DNA of 64,000 nucleotides from Bacteroidia bacterium (GTDB lineage Bacteria; Bacteroidota; Bacteroidia; Bacteroidales; UBA932): NCBI GenBank assembly GCA_030529945.1, contig JAUMVX010000001.1, positions 33,123 to 97,122 of the forward strand, read 5' to 3'. Shown piece by piece: positions 58,244 to 64,000 of this stretch (position 1 is its first letter; each line of letters starts with the position of its first letter). The notes under the pieces were generated by a model. It saw only the letters and a program-made list of their open reading frames with translations, ran no database searches and was not told where the DNA came from. The position numbers and the translations under genes were made by a program.

Positions 58244-60424
58244 CTAACTGATGAACAGCAGTTCGCGGTATTTAGGAAGAGGCCAGAGGCGGTTGTCCAC
58301 TATTTCCTCCAGAGTGTCGATAGGCTTGCGCAGCGCACTGAGGCTCTCGGCTATTTCGTGGTAGGCTACCGCCTTGTCGTATTCGGAAGTCAAGGCATTG
58401 GCCCGGGAACGGGCATCAGTCATAGCGCTCACCCTCCTGTGGATTTCCTCGATGCAGGAATTGATGGTGCGCAGCGTTTCGAGCTCCGCTTCGCATCCGT
58501 CGAGGTTTCCGAAGACGGACTTGTTGTCCGAGAGTTCCTTGAGCAGACGGGATTTGTACTCGAGTGCGGCCGGGCAGATGTGGTTCGTCGCCATCCTGCC
58601 CATCACCCTGGACTCGATCTGCACTTTCTTGCTGTAGGTCTCCCATTTCACATCGACCCGCGCCTTCAGCTCGTTCGGCGTATAGACTCCGGTGGAAGTG
58701 AACATCTTCACCGAGTCCGGACTCAGGAACTCGCTTATCATCTCGGGGACACTGGTCCTGATGTCCAGGCCGCGTCTGAGGGCCTCCTCCTTCCACTGGT
58801 CGTCATAACCGTTCCCGTCGAAGCAGACCGTGTCGATGACCGAGGCGATGAGGGGTTTCAGGCTGTCCATTATGGCGATATTGCTCTTCGCTCCGGCTGC
58901 CATCTTCTCGTCCACGGCCGCTTTGAACAGGGTGAGCTGTTCCGCCACGGCGGCGTTGAGGGTCGTCATCGCTCCAGCGCAGTTCGCGGAGGAGCCCACG
59001 GCCCGGAACTCGAAGCGGTTGCCGGTAAAAGCGAACGGGGAAGTGCGGTTACGGTCGGTGTTGTCCACGAAAATCTCCGGTATCTCTATGATGCCCACGT
59101 TCTTGCCTTTCTTTCCGGCGATTTCTATCGCCGTGTCGGACGGTACGGTGAGCAGCTTCCTCAGGACATCGGTCATCGTCTTTCCGAGAAACGCGGAGAT
59201 GATTGCGGGCGGAGCCTCGTTCGCGCCGAGGCGGTGGGCGTTGGTGGCCGTGGCTATGGAGGCTTTCAGCAGGGCGTTATGTTTCTGCACGGCCGCCAGG
59301 ACGTTTACGAAGAAAGTCACGAAAAGCAGGTTCCCCTTAGGGTCTTTGCCCGGAGCCAGAAGCTGCCGTCCCGTGTCAGTCCCCAGAGACCAGTTGTTAT
59401 GCTTGCCGCTTCCGTTCACTCCCTCGAACGGCTTTTCGTGCAGCAGGACCACGAAGCCGTGTTTGCGGGCGATGCGGTTCATAAGATTCATCAGAATCTG
59501 GTTCTGGTCGTTCGCAAGGTTCGTCTCGCAGTAGATGGGAGCGAGTTCGAACTGATTTGGGGCCACTTCGTTGTGTCTGGTTTTCAGAGGAATGCCCAGC
59601 CTGTGGCCCGCGATTTCCAGATCACGCATAAAGGCGGCCACGCGGGTCGGTATGGCTCCGAAATAGTGGTCGTCCAGCTGCTGGTTACGGGAGGAGTTGT
59701 GCCCCATAAGGGTGCGCCCGGTGATCATCAGGTCGGGCCTGTTCGCATACAGGCTCTCGTCCACGAGGAAATATTCCTGTTCCCAGCCCAGATATGAATA
59801 TACCTTTCTGACGGCCGGGTCGAAGAGTCGGCAGATAGGAACTGCGGCGTCGGATACCGCTTTGAGGGCCTTCTTCAGCGGAGTCTTGTAGTCGAGGGCT
59901 TCTCCCGTGTAGGAGATGAAGACCGTAGGGATGCAGAGAGTGTCGTCCTGGATGAAGACCGGGGAGGTCGGGTCCCAGGCCGTATAGCCTCTGGCTTCGA
60001 ATGTGGCTCTGATGCCGCCGCTCGGGAAGGAGGATGCGTCAGGTTCCTGCTGGACGAGGGATTTGCCGTCGAACTGCTCTATCACACCGCCCTTGCCGTC
60101 ATAGTCGATGAGGGCGTCGTGCTTCTCCGCGGTCCCTTCCGTGAGCGGCTGGAACCAGTGGGTAGTGTGGGTCACACCGTGTTCGAGCGCCCAGGTCTTC
60201 ATACCTGCAGCGACTCCGTCGGCGGTCTTGCGGTCGAGGGGACTGCCCTCATCGATACAGTCCAGAAGGGCTTTCAGAGTCGGGGCGTCCAGATACTTGT
60301 GCATTTTGGCGCGGTCGAAGACCAGGTCTCCGAAGTACTCGGAGACCTTCTTCGCCGGGCATTCAGCCTCCACGGGGCTTTTGCGGAATGACTCTGTCAC
60401 CAGAGTGAGTCGGTCTATGTTCAT
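58244..60424 (-). CDS. glnN: Glutamine synthetase type III
   Basis: A 726-residue GSIII, the long form common in Bacteroidota (types I and II are about 360-470). Typical segments are GVTHTTHWFQPLTEGTAEKHD, EKPFEGVNGSGKHNNWSLGTD (substrate and ATP) and NRTSPFAFTGNRFEFRAVGSS. It makes glutamine from glutamate and ammonia. No exact TAnnTTTG was found upstream, and a hairpin lies in its leader (60457-60497), so it could be read from the pyrH-frr promoter with attenuation. Confidence 0.96.
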   Translation of the reverse strand: MNIDRLTLVTESFRKSPVEAECPAKKVSEYFGDLVFDRAKMHKYLDAPTLKALLDCIDEGSPLDRKTADGVAAGMKTWALEHGVTHTTHWFQPLTEGTAEKHDALIDYDGKGGVIEQFDGKSLVQQEPDASSFPSGGIRATFEARGYTAWDPTSPVFIQDDTLCIPTVFISYTGEALDYKTPLKKALKAVSDAAVPICRLFDPAVRKVYSYLGWEQEYFLVDESLYANRPDLMITGRTLMGHNSSRNQQLDDHYFGAIPTRVAAFMRDLEIAGHRLGIPLKTRHNEVAPNQFELAPIYCETNLANDQNQILMNLMNRIARKHGFVVLLHEKPFEGVNGSGKHNNWSLGTDTGRQLLAPGKDPKGNLLFVTFFVNVLAAVQKHNALLKASIATATNAHRLGANEAPPAIISAFLGKTMTDVLRKLLTVPSDTAIEIAGKKGKNVGIIEIPEIFVDNTDRNRTSPFAFTGNRFEFRAVGSSANCAGAMTTLNAAVAEQLTLFKAAVDEKMAAGAKSNIAIMDSLKPLIASVIDTVCFDGNGYDDQWKEEALRRGLDIRTSVPEMISEFLSPDSVKMFTSTGVYTPNELKARVDVKWETYSKKVQIESRVMGRMATNHICPAALEYKSRLLKELSDNKSVFGNLDGCEAELETLRTINSCIEEIHRRVSAMTDARSRANALTSEYDKAVAYHEIAESLSALRKPIDTLEEIVDNRLWPLPKYRELLFIS

Positions 60425-60456
60425 AAGTTCGTTATAATTGATAGTCCGTATGAAAC

Positions 60457-60497
60457 GGTTCCCGGCCTTTGCTGTGGGGAAGAGGACCGGGAACCGG
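60457..60497 (-). terminator. Hairpin in the frr-glnN gap
   Basis: On the minus strand CGGTTCCCGG (60497-60488) pairs perfectly with CCGGGAACCG (60466-60457), with a 21-base loop and then UUU. It may end the pyrH-frr message or modulate read-through into glnN. Confidence 0.55.
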
Positions 60498-60521
60498 AGG
60501 GGTCTGGAAAGGGGAGCCTGA

Positions 60522-61091
60522 CTATACGGTCAGAATCTCCTTTTCCTTCGCGGCGACGAGTTCGTCGATGGACTTGATGTTCTTGTCCGTCACTTTCTGA
60601 ACCTCGTCCTCCGCCTCTTTTTCAGTGTCCTCGGAGAGACCTTCGTTCTTCTGGGCTTTCTTCAGAAGGTCGATGGCATCGCGGCGAGCATTGCGGATAC
60701 CCACCTTAGCGCTCTCTCCTGCGGATTTAGCCTTCTTTATGAGTTCCTTTCTGCGTTCCTCGGTGAGAGGCGGAACTACGCAGCGGATGACTTCGCCGTT
60801 ATTCGAAGGCGTCAGGCCGAGATTCGCGTCCAGAATGGCCTTTTCCATCTTGCCGATCATATTCTTCTCCCAAGGCTGGATGACTATGGTCCTCGCATCC
60901 GGAGAGGATATGGAGGACATATTCGGAAGCGGAGTCGGGCAGCCGTAGTAGTCCACCGTCACGTTGTTGAAAATGGCCGGATTGGCCTTGCCTACGCGGT
61001 AGGTCTTGAGGTCCTCCTCGAGGAAGGAGATCGCGTCGCGCATCTTTCCGTCGGCAGCTCCGACGATTTCTTTTGCCCTGTCTGTCAGCAT
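60522..61091 (-). CDS. frr: Ribosome recycling factor
   Basis: A 189-residue RRF with the three-helix bundle plus hinge domain; conserved parts are YRVGKANPAIFNNVTVDYYG, TIVIQPWEKNMIGKMEKAI, GLTPSNNGEVIRCVVPPLTEERR and RRDAIDLLKK. With EF-G it splits post-termination ribosomes. Follows pyrH by 61 bases, the usual pairing. Confidence 0.96.
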   Translation of the reverse strand: MLTDRAKEIVGAADGKMRDAISFLEEDLKTYRVGKANPAIFNNVTVDYYGCPTPLPNMSSISSPDARTIVIQPWEKNMIGKMEKAILDANLGLTPSNNGEVIRCVVPPLTEERRKELIKKAKSAGESAKVGIRNARRDAIDLLKKAQKNEGLSEDTEKEAEDEVQKVTDKNIKSIDELVAAKEKEILTV

Positions 61092-61152
61092 AGTATCATT
61101 GTTTATGTATTGTTCCTTTTTCGGGGTCAGACCGCCTTGGCGGCGGGACCGC

Positions 61153-61857
61153 TCAGGCGTGCACCAGCGTTCCGATTTCCTCGCCCTTGAGCAGAGCGGT
61201 CAAGTTCCCTTCGCGGTTCATATCGAAAACGATGACCGGCATACCTCCGGCCTCGCAAAGGGCGAACGCCGTGCTGTCCATTACTTTCAGGTGGTCGGCG
61301 AGCGCTTTGGAGAATGTGAGCTCCCGGTATCTGACCGCGCTCGGGTCCTTCTCCGGGTCTGCGGTGTAGACACCGTCCACGCGGGTCCCTTTCAGCAGGG
61401 CGTCCGCTCCGATTTCGAGCGCACGCAGGGCTGCTCCCGAGTCGGTGGTGAAGTACGGATTACCGGTGCCTCCCGCGATGAGCGCGACCCCGCCCTCCTC
61501 AAGCACTTTCACTGCGCTCTCGCGGACGTAGTAACGCGCTATGGGTTCCATAGGCGTGGCAGTGAACACTTCCGCCGCTATGCCCTGCGAGCGGAGCGCC
61601 ATAGCGAGACCGAGGGAGTTTATGACCGTGGCGAGCATACCCATCTTGTCCCCGTTCACGCGGTCGAAGCCCTTGCCCACTCCCTGCAGGCCGCGGAAGA
61701 TGTTCCCTCCGCCGTTCACTATGGCCACCTGAAGCCCCGCTCTGACCGCATTCGCGATTTCACGGGCGTAGGCGTTCATACTGTTTTCATCCAGGCCTTT
61801 TCCTGTAGGGCCGCCCAGACTCTCCCCGCTCAATTTGAGTAAAACTCGTCTGTACAT
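61153..61857 (-). CDS. pyrH: Uridylate kinase
   Basis: A 234-residue amino-acid-kinase-fold UMP kinase: LKLSGESLGGPTGKGLD (phosphate loop), VNGGGNIFRG, ADALLKGTRVDGVYTADPEK and the C-terminal DMNREGNLTALLKGEEIGTLV. It phosphorylates UMP to UDP. Start ATG 61857, first gene with frr. Confidence 0.95.
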   Translation of the reverse strand: MYRRVLLKLSGESLGGPTGKGLDENSMNAYAREIANAVRAGLQVAIVNGGGNIFRGLQGVGKGFDRVNGDKMGMLATVINSLGLAMALRSQGIAAEVFTATPMEPIARYYVRESAVKVLEEGGVALIAGGTGNPYFTTDSGAALRALEIGADALLKGTRVDGVYTADPEKDPSAVRYRELTFSKALADHLKVMDSTAFALCEAGGMPVIVFDMNREGNLTALLKGEEIGTLVHA

Positions 61858-61884
61858 CTTCTTGCCGTTCTTTCAATAGGAGAA

Positions 61885-61892
61885 CAAAAATA
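61885..61892 (-). promoter_or_regulatory. Promoter -7 element of pyrH-frr
   Basis: Minus-strand TATTTTTG (+ strand CAAAAATA), TAnnTTTG match, 27 bases before the pyrH ATG. Confidence 0.58.
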
Positions 61893-61924
61893 TCGGAAAA
61901 TTATGAAACTTGCAAGAAAGAGCC

Positions 61925-61932
61925 TATATTTG
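61925..61932 (+). promoter_or_regulatory. Promoter -7 element of sdhC
   Basis: TATATTTG, exact TAnnTTTG, 40 bases before the ATG at 61973. Confidence 0.74.
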
Positions 61933-61972
61933 CAGGCACGTATACAAACCGGATTAAATTCATTAAGACGAT

Positions 61973-62701
61973 ATGTTCATTTTCGACTCCTCCATCGGGA
62001 AGAAATTCATCCAGAGCATCAGCGGTGCTTTCCTTATCATCTTCCTCCTCCTTCACGCTACCATAAACTTTTTCTCTGTAGTGGATTCCTGCAGGGGTAA
62101 ATTCGGCGTGGTCGCAGCCGATGACCAGCTTTTTTCGCCGGGTGACGGGCTTTTCAAGATAGGGTGCGACTTTATGTCCACCACTATGATTTCCGTTATG
62201 GTCCCTATCCTCGCCCTGGGCTTCATCATCCATATCGTCTACGGCATCTGGCTTACCCTGAATAATTATAAGGCGCGCGGAGGCTACAAGCGTTACGAGG
62301 TCTGCAGCAGGGCCGCCACCGATTCGTGGTCGTCTAAGAATATGGCCGTGCTCGGCATCGTAATCCTGGGCTTCATCGCATTCCATCTCTGTCACTTCTG
62401 GGCCAAGATGCAGCTGCCCGAGATGTTCGGCGTGGGCACTTACGAGAATAATCCGTACATCCTTCTGACCACCGTATTCGGGAAGTGGTATGTCCTCGCT
62501 CTCTACATCGTGTGGTTCATCGCCATCTGGTTCCACCTTACCCACGGCTTCTGGAGTATGTTCCAGACTCTCGGATGGAATGGGGCGAACTGGCTGAAGA
62601 GACTCAAGGTGATCGGCATCATCGTGGCCACCATCATCGTCCTCGCCTTCATCACCGTAGGAGTGAACGCCTACTGCGAGGCACAGGCGCTGCTCGCATA
62701 A
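61973..62701 (+). CDS. sdhC: Succinate dehydrogenase/fumarate reductase cytochrome b subunit
   Basis: A 242-residue five-helix membrane protein of the Bacteroidota di-haem type: SSIGKKFIQSISGAFLIIFLLLHATIN (helix 1 with haem His), GFIIHIVYGIWLT (His), IAFHLCHFW (two His) and IWFHLTHGFWSMFQTLGWN (two His). It anchors the flavoprotein and iron-sulfur subunits and passes electrons from quinol. The genes for those subunits normally follow at once, but here rplM comes next with its own promoter. Confidence 0.9.
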   Translation: MFIFDSSIGKKFIQSISGAFLIIFLLLHATINFFSVVDSCRGKFGVVAADDQLFSPGDGLFKIGCDFMSTTMISVMVPILALGFIIHIVYGIWLTLNNYKARGGYKRYEVCSRAATDSWSSKNMAVLGIVILGFIAFHLCHFWAKMQLPEMFGVGTYENNPYILLTTVFGKWYVLALYIVWFIAIWFHLTHGFWSMFQTLGWNGANWLKRLKVIGIIVATIIVLAFITVGVNAYCEAQALLA

Positions 62702-62703
62702 TT

Positions 62704-62734
62704 TTTGAGAAATAAAAAAGATTTATTACCTTTG
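62704..62734 (+). promoter_or_regulatory. Full promoter of rplM-rpsI
   Basis: TTTG at 62704-62707, 19-base spacer, TACCTTTG at 62727-62734. The -33 element overlaps the sequence directly after the sdhC stop. Confidence 0.85.
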
Positions 62735-62760
62735 CGGTCCCTATGTTGTGTAGGGATCGC
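62734..62760 (+). promoter_or_regulatory. Leader hairpin upstream of rplM
   Basis: GCGGTCCCTA (62734-62743) pairs with TAGGGATCGC (62751-62760): ten base pairs including one G-U, seven-base loop. It stands at the predicted 5' end of the transcript, 36 bases before the start codon, where an L13 autoregulatory leader would lie. Confidence 0.55.
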
Positions 62761-62795
62761 AAATTTTATGTATTAACTAATTAAAGATCAAGACA

Positions 62796-63248
62796 GTGGA
62801 CACACAAAGCTACAAAACTGTATCGCTTAACAAGGCTACAGTAAAAAAAGAGTGGGTTGTCATTGATGCTACCGATCTGGCACTTGGTCGTCTTGCTTCC
62901 CGCATCGCTCTTGTCCTCCGCGGCAAGACCAAGCCGGGATACACTCCTCACGTGGACTGCGGTGACAACGTCATCGTTATCAACGCCGAGAAAGTGGCCC
63001 TCAAGGGCAATAAGATGACCGATCGCGTCTATGTTCATTACACGGGCTATCCGGGTGGACAGAGATTCACGACGCCTAAGGAGATCCTTGCCAAGAGACC
63101 TGCCGAGCTGATTAGGAGAGCTGTTAAGGGTATGCTCCCTAAGACACGTCTTGGTGACGATATCCTCGGGAACCTGCACGTATATGCGGGTCCGGAGCAT
63201 CCTCATCAGGCTCAGAACCCTAAGGTTATTAAGTTGGACGAAATTTAA
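62796..63248 (+). CDS. rplM: 50S ribosomal protein L13
   Basis: A 150-residue L13. It starts with GTG (62796), giving MDTQSYKTVSLNKATVKKEW; the next conserved part is VVIDATDLALGRLASRIA, then GKTKPGYTPHVDCGDNVIVINAEK and MLPKTRLGDDILGNLHVYAG. It is an early assembly protein of the 50S subunit. Paired with rpsI nine bases downstream as in nearly all bacteria. Confidence 0.97.
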   Translation: MDTQSYKTVSLNKATVKKEWVVIDATDLALGRLASRIALVLRGKTKPGYTPHVDCGDNVIVINAEKVALKGNKMTDRVYVHYTGYPGGQRFTTPKEILAKRPAELIRRAVKGMLPKTRLGDDILGNLHVYAGPEHPHQAQNPKVIKLDEI

Positions 63249-63257
63249 ACAGAGCAA

Positions 63258-63647
63258 ATGGAACAGATTCACGCCCTTGGAAGACGTAAGGCAGCTGTGG
63301 CTCGCGTTTATCTTGCAGAAGGAAAAGGTGAAGTCCTTGTAAACGGACGCCCTCTCGAGAACTATTTCGCTGAGGAGTCTCTCCGTTACATCGTAAACCA
63401 GCCTTTCTCCGTTACCGGTACGGCCGGACAGTTCGACGTCAAGGTGACTGTCGCCGGCGGTGGCACAAAAGGCCAGGCCGAGGCTATCAGACTCGGTGTC
63501 GCCCGCGCACTCTGCGAGAAGGATAAGGAGGCTTATCGTTCTGCTCTCAAGGCTGCAGGATTCCTCACCCGCGACTCCCGCGAGGTCGAGAGAAAGAAAC
63601 CTGGCCAGCCTGGTGCACGCAGACGCTTCCAGTTCAGTAAACGTTAA
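63258..63647 (+). CDS. rpsI: 30S ribosomal protein S9
   Basis: A 129-residue S9 with the usual [13 protein letters not shown] start, [19 protein letters not shown] core and the C-terminal tail [11 protein letters not shown], whose last residues reach the P-site tRNA. Normal length. Confidence 0.98.
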   Translation: MEQIHALGRRKAAVARVYLAEGKGEVLVNGRPLENYFAEESLRYIVNQPFSVTGTAGQFDVKVTVAGGGTKGQAEAIRLGVARALCEKDKEAYRSALKAAGFLTRDSREVERKKPGQPGARRRFQFSKR

Positions 63648-63863
63648 ACCGCAATTACTGTTTTACTTTCACGCACAGCCCGGTTCCCAAACTTTCAGAT
63701 TTTCGACAGGATGCGAATCCGCGAAACTGCCCGAATGTTGCCGGCGCTGCGGAAAATCAGGGAGACTGACCGGGGACGGTCACTACTTCCGGATTGATGA
63801 AAAGAGCCCCGAGACGGAAAGAACTCAGGGATTAGTAAAAATCAACAGAATTTTTAAAAGACA
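63648..63863 (+). other. 216-base leader/intergenic region before rpsB
   Basis: No open frame of note and no TAnnTTTG match. It holds a hairpin TGACCG/CGGTCA (63767-63782) and purine-rich sequence (63806-63830). rpsB genes often carry an autoregulatory leader, so this stretch is a candidate untranslated leader linked to the rpsI transcript. Confidence 0.5.
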
Positions 63864-64000
63864 ATGTCACGTACAAATTTCCAGGAATTGCTTGATGCAG
63901 GCGTTCACTTCGGACATCTTTCACGCAAGTGGAACCCGAAAATGGCTCCGTACATCTTCGACCAGAAGAACGGAATCCACATCATCGACCTGCACAAGAC
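63864..64000 (+). CDS. rpsB: 30S ribosomal protein S2, N-terminal part
   Basis: The first 45 codons and two bases, cut by the window end. [20 protein letters not shown], then [25 protein letters not shown] are the N-terminal signature of S2 (GVHFGH and the NPKM...Y/I motif). It follows rplM-rpsI, a usual order in this phylum, where tsf comes next. Confidence 0.97.
   Translation, partial: MSRTNFQELLDAGVHFGHLSRKWNPKMAPYIFDQKNGIHIIDLHK

Noticed and set aside
58358-59797. 479-codon plus-strand frame opposite glnN
   Set aside because: Antisense shadow with Val/Arg/Gly/His-rich composition.

Overview
The window comes from a chromosome of the Bacteroidota, very likely an uncultured, gut- or rumen-type member of the Bacteroidales with a GC content in the high fifties. 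Evidence for this is (i) about 25 copies of the Bacteroidota housekeeping promoter element TAnnTTTG upstream of genes, with almost no Shine-Dalgarno sequences; (ii) family-specific proteins such as the long NagB/PIG-L fusion, type III glutamine synthetase (GlnN), DUF3109, the di-haem type cytochrome b subunit of succinate dehydrogenase/fumarate reductase, a C10 cysteine protease and K+-dependent membrane pyrophosphatase; and (iii) gene orders typical of the group (mreB-mreC-mreD-mrdA-rodA; sigma-54 activator-lptE-TPR-secG).

Layout. 1-3432: end of the spc/alpha ribosomal operon (map, infA, rpmJ, rpsM, rpsK, rpsD, rpoA, rplQ). 3552-8886: hppA, then a LacI-type regulator with a hexosamine-phosphate gene. 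8962-13789 (minus): sigma-54 activator, lptE, a TPR-like protein, secG and a short clpB. 13934-15568: OmpA-like lipoprotein. 15711-19070: the str operon rpsL-rpsG-fusA plus rpsJ, cut off from the rest of the S10 operon. 19175-19248: tRNA-Met. 19399-32583: an EamA transporter, then a long run of minus-strand metabolic and envelope genes (comF, fabG, DUF456, pepP; hemW, a second M24 peptidase; a lipoprotein; prmC, ddl, a PBP1A). 32712-43751: topA, an Lrp regulator, ispD, the rod-shape operon and aspA. 43821-45542: rmuC and tRNA-Leu. 45598-47622: an AT-rich patch beside tRNA-Leu with a small barrel protein and a frameshifted C10 protease. 47888-57913: envelope/unknown proteins, an M16-like pseudoprotease, a TPR protein, a U32 enzyme, dusB and lpxK. 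58103-58234: palindromic repeats. 58244-64000: glnN, frr, pyrH, a lone sdhC, rplM-rpsI and the start of rpsB.

Most of the window is ordinary core genome: translation, cell-wall growth and division shape (mreBCD, mrdA, rodA, ddl, PBP1A), lipid A (lptE, lpxK), isoprenoids (ispD) and fatty acids (fabG). I see no prophage, CRISPR array, insertion sequence, restriction-modification genes or biosynthetic cluster. The most unusual signals are not gene-based: the tetranucleotide CATG is almost absent from all 64 kb (about 6 copies where about 240 would be expected by base composition); an approximately 17-base motif, TTTTTYAGGAATCACTT, recurs in intergenic sites, mostly just after stop codons and in the orientation of the upstream gene; and the elongator tRNA-Met has an inverted T54/A58 pair in its T loop. 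Secondary points are a ClpB with no N-domain whose start codon touches the U-tract of a terminator, a secreted C10 protease put out of frame by one C in a C5 tract, and a broken ribosomal super-operon.
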